NCBI RefSeq assembly: GCF_009498735.1
Contig: NZ_ML762427.1
Location: 1-61,070, forward strand
Length of the DNA: 61,070 nt
Reading direction: 5' to 3'
From: Gracilibacillus oryzae
GTDB lineage: Bacteria > Bacillota > Bacilli > Bacillales > Amphibacillaceae
Shown here: positions 26,155 to 35,623 of the stretch, one piece after another
How positions within the stretch are numbered: position 1 is the stretch's first letter
Layout of the letters: the number at the start of each line of letters is the position of its first letter
Program-made: the position numbers and the translations under genes
The notes under the pieces: generated by a model
Database searches by the model: none
What the model was told of the DNA's origin: nothing
Seen by the model: the letters and a program-made list of their open reading frames with translations, nothing else

Positions 26155-27488
26155 CATGGAAAGATAAATGGCGTTTTGTCCGGAAGAATATGAAAAAGAG
26201 TAAGTCAAGAATATTTATGACAGTGCTGGCAACTGCAATGGGCGTTACTTTTCTCATTGTATTAGCATCCGTTGGCTTTGGTCTGCATGATTCTATTATT
26301 AAAGAGCAGCTGCAGGACCGTGCAGTCACACAGATGGAAATTGCAGGATTAGAAACAGAGGGAGCCTTTCAGCTAATTACTGATAAACAAATAGAAGAAC
26401 TGGAAAATATCGAAGGAATGAGAGCAGTAACCAGAAGAGTTGAATTACAGCAAACACCATCCTTTCAGATAGAAGACTACGAAGGAAGTGGATCAACCGT
26501 TGTGGCACATTTTCCTTCTGAAATAGAGGCAGGACTGGAACTATCAGAAGGGAAATTACCCGAAAATGATCATCAGGTAATTGTGGGACATCACTTTGCT
26601 CAGAATCTTCACCAAGCCAATGTGGAGCCAGATGAATTATATAATGAGAATGGCGAAATAAAGGATGAATACCAATATAGTGAATCAATTGTAGGAAAAG
26701 AAATCGAAATGATGATCACCCAAATGGTGGATGGAGAAGAACAGCAGCATTCTATTTCGTTAACTGTTTCCGGTGTGGCGGAAGCCCCGGCAAGAGACTG
26801 GATGATAGACACTACTGTCTTTATATCAGAAGCTGTATTAGCAGAAGTAGAAGAGTTTACCGGAACACCACGAGGAGCACGGAATGACCCGGATTATCCT
26901 CTTCCGGAAGAAGAGACTCTAGGCTATCATCAAGTAATTGGTTATGCTGATAGTTTAGAAGAAGTTGAGACAATCAGCGATATGCTAAAAGAAAAGAACT
27001 ATTACGTCTATTCTGTTGCGGACGAACTTAGCCAGATTAATGTTATTTTCACGATTGCTAAAGCCGGCTTGATTTTTATTGGAACGATTGCGATCATTAT
27101 TGCTTCGATCGGTATATATAATACGATGACAATGGCTGTTACAGAAAGAACTCAGGATATCGGTATCATGAAAGCAATAGGAGCACACCCGAAAAAGATA
27201 AAACAAATCTTCTTAATTGAAAGCAGTTATATCGGGGTGCTTGGGGCCATTATCGGGACAGCTGTTGCCTATGCGATCAGCATTTTAGTAAATGCGGGCA
27301 TTCCACTGATTATCAGCGGCGCAATGGGCGAAGAGCTGCCTGAAGGCTTTCAGTTCTCTGCCATCCCATGGTCACTTGTTGCCATTTCCACTGCTATCTG
27401 TTTAATTGTTACGATTCTTTCTGGTTTAAAACCAGCGAGACGTGCTACACAAGTAGATGTATTAAAAGCAATGCGACGGGAAATCTAA
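26151..27488 (+). CDS. ABC transporter permease, FtsX/MacB type
   Basis: A 445-residue permease with four membrane helices: one near residues 20-45 and three in the C-terminal FtsX domain (about 300-435). The large extracellular domain between them (residues 55-290) is acidic. The GIYNTMTMAVTERTQDIGIM segment is typical. Such pairs export peptides or lipids or sense antimicrobial peptides; no adjacent membrane-fusion or two-component gene narrows this. Confidence 0.9.
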   Translation: MTWKDKWRFVRKNMKKSKSRIFMTVLATAMGVTFLIVLASVGFGLHDSIIKEQLQDRAVTQMEIAGLETEGAFQLITDKQIEELENIEGMRAVTRRVELQQTPSFQIEDYEGSGSTVVAHFPSEIEAGLELSEGKLPENDHQVIVGHHFAQNLHQANVEPDELYNENGEIKDEYQYSESIVGKEIEMMITQMVDGEEQQHSISLTVSGVAEAPARDWMIDTTVFISEAVLAEVEEFTGTPRGARNDPDYPLPEEETLGYHQVIGYADSLEEVETISDMLKEKNYYVYSVADELSQINVIFTIAKAGLIFIGTIAIIIASIGIYNTMTMAVTERTQDIGIMKAIGAHPKKIKQIFLIESSYIGVLGAIIGTAVAYAISILVNAGIPLIISGAMGEELPEGFQFSAIPWSLVAISTAICLIVTILSGLKPARRATQVDVLKAMRREI

Positions 27489-27505
27489 ACTGATTAAATA
27501 ATTTT

Positions 27506-27542
27506 ACAAGTATAGGAGAGACAGCCTTCCTATACTTGTTTT
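27506..27542. terminator. Bidirectional terminator between ABC permease and racemase-like gene
   Basis: ACAAGTATAGG (27506-27516) pairs with CCTATACTTGT (27529-27539), followed by TTTT on the plus strand. It includes the end of the convergent gene at 27530. Confidence 0.8.
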
Positions 27543-28165
27543 GCTATTTGCCGTACAATATGTTTCTCTAATGAATCAAGCGGGTGACCAATTTCTTTCT
27601 TTGATAGACGAGCTGCCTCCACCATTGATAACTGGGCAACAGAGATAATTGTATCGTTATCGCAGGTATCAAGATAATCCATAATTACTTGATTATAGGC
27701 ATCTTTTCTACCACTCATAATTAATTCAAAGCTGTTCTCTATTACACTTACCTCTACATTTATTGTTTTTTTCTTCTTATCTGCGTATTGATGAAGCCGG
27801 GCCATTGTACCTGAAACAGTCGCAGGATTAGTGAATAAAAGCAGTTGCTCGTGATCGTGCTTACAAATCTGTTCAAAAAAAGGCTCATCTATTTTGATAA
27901 CAGGTATGTTTGTTTGAAACGGAATTTCATCCAGCAGGGCGATATAATTAGTACATGTAATGAATATCGCATCAACCTGGCAAGACAAAATCCAGTTCAA
28001 TTGTTCTTTTACTTTTATTGCTAGTTCGTATTTCGGCTTCCAATTGATGTGATAGATTAAGCCGGGATCAACAAAGTGAACCAGTTCTGCTTCAAGTGCT
28101 GTCAGTGTTTCTTCTATGTATTCAATATTGGAGTAATGTGCATGGAGACATCCGATTTTGATCAT
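27530..28165 (-). CDS. Asp/Glu racemase superfamily-like protein
   Basis: A 211-residue protein with the Asp/Glu racemase fold. The first half keeps the catalytic-type motif IFITCTNYIALLD (Cys about residue 70). The second-half motif is SVAQLSMVEAA, in which the usual second Cys (as in ACxGM) is replaced by Gln. Loss of one of the two catalytic cysteines resembles decarboxylases and isomerases of the superfamily rather than a two-base racemase, so I do not assign a reaction. It is followed by an acetyltransferase gene upstream on the same strand. Confidence 0.7.
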   Translation of the reverse strand: MIKIGCLHAHYSNIEYIEETLTALEAELVHFVDPGLIYHINWKPKYELAIKVKEQLNWILSCQVDAIFITCTNYIALLDEIPFQTNIPVIKIDEPFFEQICKHDHEQLLLFTNPATVSGTMARLHQYADKKKKTINVEVSVIENSFELIMSGRKDAYNQVIMDYLDTCDNDTIISVAQLSMVEAARLSKKEIGHPLDSLEKHIVRQIAKQV

Positions 28166-28193
28166 ATCAAACCTTCTTTCTATGGACTCTGCC

Positions 28194-28646
28194 TTACAAT
28201 TCTTTCGATAACCTTAACATATCCACACACTGAATCCCATTTTCGAAGATTTCTTCCTTATAATTTTTCAGGAAAAAGTCTCGATCAATTCCTGTAATGC
28301 GAAAACCCGCCTTTTGATAAAAAGCAAGCTGCATGATACTTGAATTTCCTGTTCCCACTTCGATCGTCTTATATCCTGCCTTTTCAGCACGCTCTATCGC
28401 ATCACTAATTAGTTTTTTCCCGATGCCTTTTCCTTGCATTGCTTCCGAAACGGCAATGTTAACTAGTTCCACCGCTTGTGGTCTTGTTGGCAATAAGACA
28501 TAGGCACCGACAACTTGGTCTGCCTCTTCTGTAATATAGCAATCTCCTCTTTGGAGATAATCCAATACATGTTCTCTTGATGGATCTGCCAGCAGCAGCA
28601 GTTCCAGTGGCTTAACTTCATTGGCTCCTAGTTTTCTGATGATCAT
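28194..28646 (-). CDS. GNAT family N-acetyltransferase (YvbK-like)
   Basis: A 150-residue acetyltransferase. The acetyl-CoA-binding loop is VSEAMQGKGIGKKLISDAIE (about 66-85), and the C-terminal FYQKAGFRITGID is typical. It resembles B. subtilis YvbK. Substrate unknown. It lies 28 bases upstream of the racemase-like gene and may be cotranscribed with it. Confidence 0.85.
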   Translation of the reverse strand: MIIRKLGANEVKPLELLLLADPSREHVLDYLQRGDCYITEEADQVVGAYVLLPTRPQAVELVNIAVSEAMQGKGIGKKLISDAIERAEKAGYKTIEVGTGNSSIMQLAFYQKAGFRITGIDRDFFLKNYKEEIFENGIQCVDMLRLSKEL

Positions 28647-28659
28647 GTTAATTGCTCCC

Positions 28660-28857
28660 TTACTTTTTCGTTCCTTGGTCCTCGTCTTCCGCTCTTATTT
28701 CCTGCTCTTCATGAAACTCAACTTCTGTTTGACCTGTAATGTCATCAAACGGGGTATAGAATGGAGTCACATTCTTTTTTTGGATAAATACTTTGTAAAA
28801 CCCTGCCAGCACTAATATGATAATGGCTAGAGAAATTCCAAGCGTTAAATAAAGCAT
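28660..28857 (-). CDS. DUF3951-type small membrane protein
   Basis: A 65-residue protein: one membrane helix (residues 2-22), then the conserved PFYTPFDDITGQTEVEFHEE and an acidic tail. The PFD-ITGQ motif matches small Bacillus proteins annotated DUF3951. No function known. Confidence 0.75.
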   Translation of the reverse strand: MLYLTLGISLAIIILVLAGFYKVFIQKKNVTPFYTPFDDITGQTEVEFHEEQEIRAEDEDQGTKK

Positions 28858-28870
28858 AAAACCCCTCCAC

Positions 28871-29149
28871 TTATTTTACATCGATTTCATATTTCTGCCG
28901 AATAGAAGCTGGAGCCATTTTGACAATCTGCTGCAGGATAATGGTAGCGAGCATAATATCATCAAAAATACCGAAGAAAAGCAAGAAATCCGGGATCACA
29001 TCAAAAGGAAAAGCAGCATATGCAACAATCAGCAAAATGGAGGCTAATTTTTTTGTTAATGCTACATCTTTCGATAAGAAGAACTCCTTAAAAAATGGGA
29101 TCGATTTACGAAATTTAAAGATAAATTTAAAACGGCGCCAAAAACGCAT
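28871..29149 (-). CDS. YkvA/DUF1232 family membrane protein
   Basis: A 92-residue protein with the DUF1232 signature LLIVAYAAFPFDVIPDF then FGIFDDI, a helical hairpin in the membrane, and a strongly basic N-terminus (MRFWRRFKFIFKFRK). Function unknown. Confidence 0.85.
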   Translation of the reverse strand: MRFWRRFKFIFKFRKSIPFFKEFFLSKDVALTKKLASILLIVAYAAFPFDVIPDFLLFFGIFDDIMLATIILQQIVKMAPASIRQKYEIDVK

Positions 29150-29208
29150 GAATTATTCCTCATTTCTTCTTTCATTCTTGTACTTAATCATACCCTTTGA
29201 GATATTAG

Positions 29209-29326
29209 AAAAGCGCAAAGCGTCCGTTCTGCCCCGACAAGCTTAAGCGAAACTGCGACGTGGCGATCTCTGCCACATAGCAGGATCGCTTAAGACCTCG
29301 AGGGGCAGGCGCTTGGAGCTAGACAT
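29209..29326. repeat. Repeat family 4, palindromic intergenic element
   Basis: The element has nested inverted arms: AAGCGC / GCGCTT outside, TGCCCC / GGGGCA next, and CTTAAGCG (29243-29250 region) / CGCTTAAG within. The centre is GTGGCGATCTCTGCCAC. It resembles a repeat I have seen scattered in Bacillaceae genomes, with the phrase GACCTCGAGGGGC; I know no name for it. It occupies the gap before typA and is non-coding. Confidence 0.7.
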
Positions 29327-29352
29327 CTCCGTTTATACTTTCTTACATTATA

Positions 29353-29389
29353 AGAAAAAACCAGCGAAGGTTACTCTCTCCGCTGGTTT
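29353..29389 (-). terminator. Rho-independent terminator of typA
   Basis: On the minus strand AAACCAGCG pairs with CGCTGGTTT, with the run TTTTTTC following. Confidence 0.88.
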
Positions 29390-29404
29390 GTATGAAAGGC
29401 TATA

Positions 29405-31234
29405 TTAGCTTGGTTTCTTTTTCGCTGCTTTTTCCCGTTCGTTTTTGTTCAGGATTTTCTTACGAAGACGAATTGCTTCTGGTGTTACTTCACAATATTC
29501 ATCTTCATTTAAATATTGGATTGCTTCTTCTAATGACATTTTACGTGTCTTACGGATAGTAGATGTTTGATCTTTATTGGCAGATCGAACGTTTGTTAAA
29601 TGTTTTTCTTTCGTAATATTCACTGTTAAGTCATTTTCACGATTGTGCTCACCAACAATCATCCCTGCATAAACATCTGTACCTGGATCAACAAAAATGA
29701 TCCCACGGTCTTCCAGGTTCATAATTCCATAAGTGGAAGCTTTCCCGTTTTCCAATGAAACGAGGACACCTTCACGTCTGCCGCCGACCTGGCCTTTTAC
29801 AAATGGGGCATACTCTTCAAATGTATGGTTAATAATTCCATACCCTCTTGTCTGTGTCATGAATTCTGTTGCATATCCGATTAATCCACGAGAAGGGACT
29901 TTGAATTCCATTCTAACTTGTCCATTTCCGTGATTCACCATGTCGATCATTTCACCTTTACGTGCACCAAGTGATTCCATAACAGGACCTGTATAATCTT
30001 CAGGAACATCGATTTGCACACGCTCAACAGGTTCACATTTCACGCCATCGATTTCCTTAATGATTACTTCGGGTTTGGATAATTGTATTTCATATCCTTC
30101 ACGACGCATGTTTTCCACAAGGATAGAAAGGTGTAATTCCCCGCGCCCTGAAACGATCCAGGCATCAGGAGAACCAGTTGATTCCACACGCAAACTTACA
30201 TCAGTTTCTAATTGGGATAACAGACGCTCTTCAATCTTACGGGAAGTGATATGCTTACCTTCTCGTCCGGCAAATGGGCTGTTGTTCACAACAAAAGTCA
30301 TTTGAAGTGTTGGTTCATCAATTCTTAAAATCGGCAAGGCTTCCTGATGCTCTGTCGGACAAACCGTTTCTCCAACGTTAATGTCCTCCATACCCGCAAC
30401 CGCGATAATATCACCAGCTTTTGCCTCTTGAATTTCCACACGTTTTAGACCGATAAAACCAAATAGTTTAGACACACGGAAGTTTTTCACAGAACCGTCT
30501 GTTTTCATTAAAGAAACTTGCTGACCTACTTTAATGGATCCACGGAAAACTCGTCCAATTCCGATACGTCCTAAATAGTCATTATAGTCTAATAATGTGA
30601 TCTGGAATTGAAGCGGTTCTGCCGTATTGTCAACAGGCGCCGGAATATTATCGATAATTGTTTCGAAAATCGGTTCCATTGTTTCTTCCTGTGTATCCGG
30701 CTCATAGCTTGATGTTCCATTTAATGCAGAAGCATAAACAACAGGGAATTCTAACTGATCGTCATCTGCACCTAATTCAATAAATAAATCAAGCACCTCA
30801 TCGATTACTTCTCCTGGTCGTGCATTCGGGCGGTCAATTTTGTTTAAAACAACGACAGGATTTAATTTCTGTTCTAATGCTTTTTTCAGTACAAATCGTG
30901 TCTGAGGCATACAGCCTTCATATGCATCAACAACTAAAAGCACCCCATCCACCATTTTCATAATACGTTCAACTTCTCCACCAAAGTCAGCGTGCCCTGG
31001 TGTATCAAGAATGTTGATATGTTTATCTTTATAATCAATCGCTGTATTCTTCGCTAAAATCGTAATACCGCGTTCTTTCTCAATATCATTTGAATCCATC
31101 GCTCGTTCATCAACCTGTTCATTGTCACGGAATGTTCCTGATTGATGAAGTAACTGGTCAACTAATGTCGTTTTACCATGGTCAACGTGGGCAATAATCG
31201 CAATATTGCGGATATCTTCTCTCAATTGCGTCAT
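29405..31234 (-). CDS. typA: Translational GTPase TypA/BipA
   Basis: A 609-residue GTPase related to EF-G that binds the ribosome and helps large-subunit assembly at low temperature and under stress. G1 is AHVDHGKTT (about residue 18), G2 [11 protein letters not shown]3 [11 protein letters not shown]4 NKIDRP. Domain II, the EF-G-like domain and the TypA-specific C-terminal domain (with GRRDGVL-like [10 protein letters not shown]) follow. The C-terminal tail is lysine-rich. TATAAT with an extended TGA (31283-31291) lies about 50 bases before the ATG. Confidence 0.95.
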   Translation of the reverse strand: MTQLREDIRNIAIIAHVDHGKTTLVDQLLHQSGTFRDNEQVDERAMDSNDIEKERGITILAKNTAIDYKDKHINILDTPGHADFGGEVERIMKMVDGVLLVVDAYEGCMPQTRFVLKKALEQKLNPVVVLNKIDRPNARPGEVIDEVLDLFIELGADDDQLEFPVVYASALNGTSSYEPDTQEETMEPIFETIIDNIPAPVDNTAEPLQFQITLLDYNDYLGRIGIGRVFRGSIKVGQQVSLMKTDGSVKNFRVSKLFGFIGLKRVEIQEAKAGDIIAVAGMEDINVGETVCPTEHQEALPILRIDEPTLQMTFVVNNSPFAGREGKHITSRKIEERLLSQLETDVSLRVESTGSPDAWIVSGRGELHLSILVENMRREGYEIQLSKPEVIIKEIDGVKCEPVERVQIDVPEDYTGPVMESLGARKGEMIDMVNHGNGQVRMEFKVPSRGLIGYATEFMTQTRGYGIINHTFEEYAPFVKGQVGGRREGVLVSLENGKASTYGIMNLEDRGIIFVDPGTDVYAGMIVGEHNRENDLTVNITKEKHLTNVRSANKDQTSTIRKTRKMSLEEAIQYLNEDEYCEVTPEAIRLRKKILNKNEREKAAKKKPS

Positions 31235-31282
31235 GTTTATATTCTCTCCTTAATTAAAGACGTTCATTTTAACAACTTATTA

Positions 31283-31291
31283 ATTATATCA
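31283..31291 (-). promoter_or_regulatory. Extended -10 promoter element for typA
   Basis: On the minus strand TGATATAAT is a consensus extended -10 box about 50 bases upstream of the typA start. I see no good -35. Confidence 0.5.
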
Positions 31292-31313
31292 CAAATGCAC
31301 ACTAATAATATAG

Positions 31314-32657
31314 CTATTTCTCATTTTTAACAAACTGTAAACAAAAAACCGCTCCGCCTTCCGGGTGATTCTCTGCCTTAATTGTCCCTCCAGAATGTTC
31401 CACAATGGCCCGGGCAATCGCCAGACCCAGTCCTGTCTCCCCGCTGTCACCTTTGACAAATCGATGAAAAAGCTTCTGTAATAGTTCTTCTTCTATTCCA
31501 TTCCCGTTATCTCTAACTTCTATTCTAATTTGTTTATTCTTTTCATAGACAGAGATTTCCACTTTTGATCTGGTATGTCGAATGGCATTAGTGACAATAT
31601 TCATTACAGCTTGAAGCATTTTCTCATAATCAAAAGTCAAGGTATGGTTTTCTAACGTTTTTAACTCCACTTCCACACCTTTCTCATTCGCAATCGGGAT
31701 TGCTCTTGCCATCACTTGATCCATAAAATCTTGTAGTGCAATTTTCTCTTCATTATATATATTGGCCTGACTGTCTAACTTGGCTAATAAAATAATTTCA
31801 TTAATGATCTTTTTCAATCGGTTGATTTCTTCCACCATTACACTCAGTCCGCGTTCTGCATCTTCCCCTTCAAAGATACCGTCACGAATTCCCTCGGCAT
31901 ATCCCTGGATTGTCATTAATGGTGTTTTCAACTCATGACTGGCATTTTGGAAAAAGTGACGCTGTGACTGAATGAAGCTGTTTAGTTCATTCGCCATTTC
32001 GATCACACTTTGTTCTACTTCTTTTATTTCTCCGGTTGCTTTAATCTCTTCCATTTCATCAAACTTCCGCCGCTCAATTTTCTTCAACTGGTGGCGCAGT
32101 TTCGTAAGTGGTGTAACCAGTTTTGTTGTCAGATAATGACTGATTAATACCGCCACAATGATCCCGATAAAGAAAATAAGCATCAATCTTCCAATAAGAC
32201 TTTGCCTTACTTCATGCAAATCATCCAGTGGTGTCAGAAGCACGAGATACTGATGGGAAAATGTTGAATAAATAGGAAGAATGGATACTACAAACCTTTC
32301 ATTACCTGCCTGCCACAATGGTTGACTTGTATCATTCAGATCATAGCGATCAACCCATGTTTCTAATGTATTCATACCAACAGATGTAAATATTATTTGA
32401 TCAGAGCTTTCATCATATGCAAAAACTTGTAAATTATATTCATTTAGCATACTTAAAAGCCGTTGAGCATTGTGCGTACTGTTTAAATTTTCCGATAAAA
32501 TAAAATTAACAATGAGTTCCCCTTTATCTTCTAACTGGCGTTGTTCATCTTTGATAAGCATCTGCAGCATTTGAGAATATATCGTAATACCCGCTATTGT
32601 CATGATGATAACAAGCAGTGTTGTAAAGGCGATCGTTAGCTGGTACTGAAGTTTCAT
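31314..32657 (-). CDS. Sensor histidine kinase, CssS-like (secretion stress)
   Basis: A 447-residue membrane kinase. Helix 1 (about 8-30), an extracytoplasmic sensor domain (31-160), helix 2 (about 162-182) and HAMP (183-235) precede the H box FFQNASHELKTPLMTIQGY (His about 239). The ATPase domain has N box QAVMNIVTNAIRHT, DNGNGI and GETGLGLAIARAI. The sensor domain does not look much like B. subtilis CssS, but the paired regulator and the divergent htrA gene match the cssRS-htrB arrangement. It overlaps the regulator gene by four bases. Confidence 0.85.
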   Translation of the reverse strand: MKLQYQLTIAFTTLLVIIMTIAGITIYSQMLQMLIKDEQRQLEDKGELIVNFILSENLNSTHNAQRLLSMLNEYNLQVFAYDESSDQIIFTSVGMNTLETWVDRYDLNDTSQPLWQAGNERFVVSILPIYSTFSHQYLVLLTPLDDLHEVRQSLIGRLMLIFFIGIIVAVLISHYLTTKLVTPLTKLRHQLKKIERRKFDEMEEIKATGEIKEVEQSVIEMANELNSFIQSQRHFFQNASHELKTPLMTIQGYAEGIRDGIFEGEDAERGLSVMVEEINRLKKIINEIILLAKLDSQANIYNEEKIALQDFMDQVMARAIPIANEKGVEVELKTLENHTLTFDYEKMLQAVMNIVTNAIRHTRSKVEISVYEKNKQIRIEVRDNGNGIEEELLQKLFHRFVKGDSGETGLGLAIARAIVEHSGGTIKAENHPEGGAVFCLQFVKNEK

Positions 32658-33346
32658 GCTTCTGCCTCATCAATATGCAGCCTGTATCCATATCCCCAAA
32701 CCGTTTCTACAGGGAGTCCGTCCAGTTTTTTCCTTAACCGTTTGACAAGGTCGTCAACCGCACGGTCACTGCCGAAATAATCATCGCCCCATACAATGTT
32801 AAGTAATTCCTCTCGCGAAAAAGCGCGGTTAGGCTGCTTCGCAAATATCTCAAGCATATCGAATTCTTTTGTCGTAACATCAATTTCTTCATTTTTCCAA
32901 TAAACCTGCCTTGCCGCCTGATCCATCTTTAACATATCAATTTCCAATACTGTTTGATTTGGATTAGGCGAGGCCGGCTTTACTTCCGATCGCTTAAAAA
33001 GCCGTTTGACCCTGGCAACCAGTTCTCTTGGACTGAATGGTTTGGTTAAATAGTCATCACTGCCTAATTCCAATCCCAGAATTTTATCTACTTCCTCATC
33101 CTTTGCCGAAATGATAATAATCGGGACTTCACTTTCCTGTCTGATTTTCTTGCATAATTCATAACCATCCATCCCCGGCAGCATGATATCTAAAATCCAC
33201 ATATCGGGTTGTTCATTCTGTGCTTTTTCCCAGGCATCTTCTGCCCGTTCCGTCAGTGTTACTTGATACCCTTCCTTCTTTAAGTATGCTTGTACAATAT
33301 TGCGAATGTTCGGATCATCTTCTACCAGGTATATATGCTGATTCAT
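32654..33346 (-). CDS. cssR: Response regulator, CssR-like OmpR family
   Basis: A 230-residue OmpR-type regulator. The receiver domain has acidic pocket VEDD (residues 8-11), phospho-acceptor Asp in MWILDIMLPGMDGYEL, and Lys in LTKPFSPREL. The winged helix includes VWGDDYFGSDRAVDDLVKRL and VETVWGYGYR, strikingly similar to B. subtilis CssR. ATG 33344-33346 (MNQHIYLVEDD) follows GGAAGGTGG. CssRS responds to misfolded secreted proteins and induces htrA/htrB; the divergent htrA gene supports this. Confidence 0.85.
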   Translation of the reverse strand: MNQHIYLVEDDPNIRNIVQAYLKKEGYQVTLTERAEDAWEKAQNEQPDMWILDIMLPGMDGYELCKKIRQESEVPIIIISAKDEEVDKILGLELGSDDYLTKPFSPRELVARVKRLFKRSEVKPASPNPNQTVLEIDMLKMDQAARQVYWKNEEIDVTTKEFDMLEIFAKQPNRAFSREELLNIVWGDDYFGSDRAVDDLVKRLRKKLDGLPVETVWGYGYRLHIDEAEA

Positions 33347-33536
33347 CTGCAAAAGTCCACCTTCCCTTGTTTCATTTATCTTCATTTTCGCACAACTCGC
33401 AAAAAAAATTAAGCAGAGTGTGAGAAGAATGCAATCTTACACAATTTTTCTACAATTATTTCATTATTATTCCATTTGAACTGTTTACAATAAGGGTATA
33501 GTAAAAATAAATACACACGAAAGGATGGACTTAAAT

Positions 33537-34790
33537 ATGAACGAAGAAAACGAAAGACAATCATATACGAATACGAATGAGCCAACTGACCATAAGAAGA
33601 AAGACCGAAATGTCGGAGGTATGCTGCTAAGCGGTATAGCCGGAGGTTTAACAGTTGCGCTGTTCAGTGGCGGAATCTTCTTATCTGTATTAAATGACGA
33701 TGGTCAAACAGAAACAGCCAGTACAGAACCAGTTACTGAAGAAACACCCACAACAGAAACTCAATCAGATGATACAGTCACTGCAACCAATGTGGTTAAC
33801 AATGGCGAAGAAGTAAATTCTCTCTCTGAGGCAATCAACAATGTATCAGATGCAGTTGTCGGGATATCTAACATGCAACAAGTAAACCTTTGGGAAGAAT
33901 CAGAAGCATCCGGAACTGGATCTGGTGTCGTTTATAAAAAAGAAGGCGACTATGCTTATGTTGTAACAAATAATCATGTGGTAGAGGGAGCCCAAGAGTT
34001 AGAAGTTGTTTTAACAAATGGCGAGCATGTGCAGGCACAAGTGTTAGGGACAGATGCTTTAACAGACTTAGCTGTATTACGTATTGCAAGTGATAAAGTG
34101 ACAACAGTTGCTGATTTAGGATCATCTGACAGTTTATCAGTTGGGGACACAGCCATCGCGATTGGGAACCCGTTAGGCACAGAATTTGCCGGTTCTGTGA
34201 CAAGAGGAATTATCAGCGGTCTGGATCGTGCAGTGGATGTAGACTTAAATACTGATGGAATGCCTGATTGGACAACACAAGTTATTCAAACAGACGCAGC
34301 GATCAACCCAGGTAACAGTGGTGGTGCCTTAATCAATTCAAAAGGCGAAGTAATTGGGATTAATTAAATGAAAATTGCTTTAGAAGCTGTAGAAGGTATT
34401 GGATTTGCGATACCGATTGATGATGCAAAACCAATTATTGAACAACTGGAAGCAGGAGAAGAAGTACAACGACCATTTATTGGTATTAGTGCCGTAGATC
34501 TTGATACAGTGCCAGCAAGACATAAACAAGAAACACTAAGATTAGATGAAACCGTTCAGAAGGGTATTGTAATTGCAGATGTAGAAGCTGGTTCTCCAGC
34601 GGAAAGCGCAGGTCTTAAGCGTTATGATGTTGTGACAAAAATAAATGATCAAGAAATGACATCAATGCTTGACCTTAAAACGTATTTATACCGCGAAACG
34701 AATATTGGAGATGAAGTTGATGTGACTTTCTACCGTGATGGCGAGGAACAAACGACAACATTAACACTTAGTGAGCAGAGCGGTCAATAA
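33537..34790 (+). pseudogene. HtrA/DegP-type serine protease, split by an in-frame stop codon
   Basis: One reading frame of 418 codons is interrupted by a single TAA at 34365-34367 (codon 277). Before it are a cytoplasmic N-terminus, one membrane anchor (about residues 25-45), an acidic Thr/Glu linker and the trypsin-like domain. The catalytic His147 lies in NNHVVEGA, Asp177 in DLAVLRI, Ser261 in PGNSGGAL. After the stop, the frame continues with MKIALEAVEGIGFAIP (last strands of the protease barrel) and one PDZ domain. Homologues read GINS here, so TCA to TAA is the simplest change. ATG follows the TAA directly (TAAATG), which could allow reinitiation of a 140-residue PDZ fragment. ATG 33537 is preferred as the gene start. 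It is divergent from a CssRS-like system. Either a real null mutation, a split protein, or a sequence error. Confidence 0.85.
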
Positions 34791-34800
34791 AATCTCTATA

Positions 34801-34845
34801 GAGCTCTACTTGTCAATCTTATTTGATAAGCAGAGCTCTTTTTAT
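34801..34845 (+). terminator. Rho-independent terminator of htrA
   Basis: GAGCTCTACTTGTCAA pairs with TTGATAAGCAGAGCTC (two mismatches), followed by TTTTTATTTT. Confidence 0.88.
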
Positions 34846-34874
34846 TTTCATACCTGGGGTCATGTGAAGTGAGG

Positions 34875-35046
34875 TTGATGTTTAAAGTGCTTTTATTCTT
34901 TAGTGCCTCTCTCATTGCGGCTTAGTTTGATGTTTAAATCGCTTTTATTCTTCATTCACTCTCTTTTTGCGGCTGTGTTTGATGTTTATATCACTTTTAT
35001 TCTTCAGTCCCGCTCTCATTTTGGCTGCTTTTGATGTTTAAACGCG
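34875..35046. repeat. 52-bp tandem repeat array 1 (3+ units)
   Basis: TTGATGTTTA recurs at 34875, 34927, 34979 and 35031, exactly 52 bases apart. Each unit continues with GCTTTTATTCTTCA and a CTCTC tract. Units differ at about a quarter of their positions. It is a non-coding array between the htrA terminator and the DksA-like gene's terminator. Confidence 0.9.
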
Positions 35047-35084
35047 CTTTACTTTAACTCCCACGAAAGATGATATTTATTCAA

Positions 35085-35137
35085 CAAAAAATAAGGACGG
35101 TTCCATAAGTACAAGAGCTATGGAACCGTCCTTATTT
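35085..35137 (-). terminator. Strong terminator after the DksA/TraR-like gene
   Basis: A perfect 19-bp stem (35089-35107 with 35119-35137; core AAGGACGGTTCCATA) followed on the minus strand by TTTTTTG. Confidence 0.93.
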
Positions 35138-35160
35138 ATAATCAGCAGGGGGCTCATCAG

Positions 35161-35517
35161 TTACCCCCTGGTGGTTTGACTTGCATGATCTTTACAGTAC
35201 CTTGTTGTTGGTATTGTCAGCAGTCGCTCTTCTTCAATTTCCCTGCCGCATACCACACACAAATGATAAGTTCCGTCATCAAGTGCTTCTAAAGCCCTGT
35301 TAATATCTTCTAATTCCTGTTCTTCGAAAGTTTCCAATGTGAAATCCCGTTCACGTTCATATAATTCTGTCCCTAAATCAGCGGGATGGTTATTAAAAGA
35401 AGTTAACTCTCCAGCTTCTTCAGTCAGAGCCTCTGTTGATTCTTCTGTATTTTGGACAATATCATCTCTTCTTGCTTCTAGCATATCTCTGCATCGTTCA
35501 ATTGTTGTTTGGTCCAT
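35161..35517 (-). CDS. TraR/DksA zinc-finger family protein (YteA-like)
   Basis: A 118-residue protein. A coiled-coil N-terminal region (residues 1-70) is followed by a zinc-finger-like segment LCVVCGREIEEERLLTIP and RYCKDH. The last ligand would be His instead of Cys, as I recall in YteA-type proteins. DksA/TraR proteins bind the RNA polymerase secondary channel; the Bacillus YteA role is unclear. ATG 35515-35517 has AAAGGAGG upstream. Confidence 0.85.
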   Translation of the reverse strand: MDQTTIERCRDMLEARRDDIVQNTEESTEALTEEAGELTSFNNHPADLGTELYERERDFTLETFEEQELEDINRALEALDDGTYHLCVVCGREIEEERLLTIPTTRYCKDHASQTTRG

Positions 35518-35623
35518 TTTGTCTTCCTCCTTTATCGTTTCTATTCCCATATAGACAAAATTAAAACAAAATGACACCCTGATATATTTTTGCTAAAGTA
35601 ATAGAAAAAGGAGTGTTTGTCTT

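Noticed and set aside
34365-34367. Recoded stop codon (selenocysteine or similar) in htrA
   Set aside because: Selenocysteine uses TGA and pyrrolysine TAG; this is TAA, and no stem-loop typical of recoding follows.
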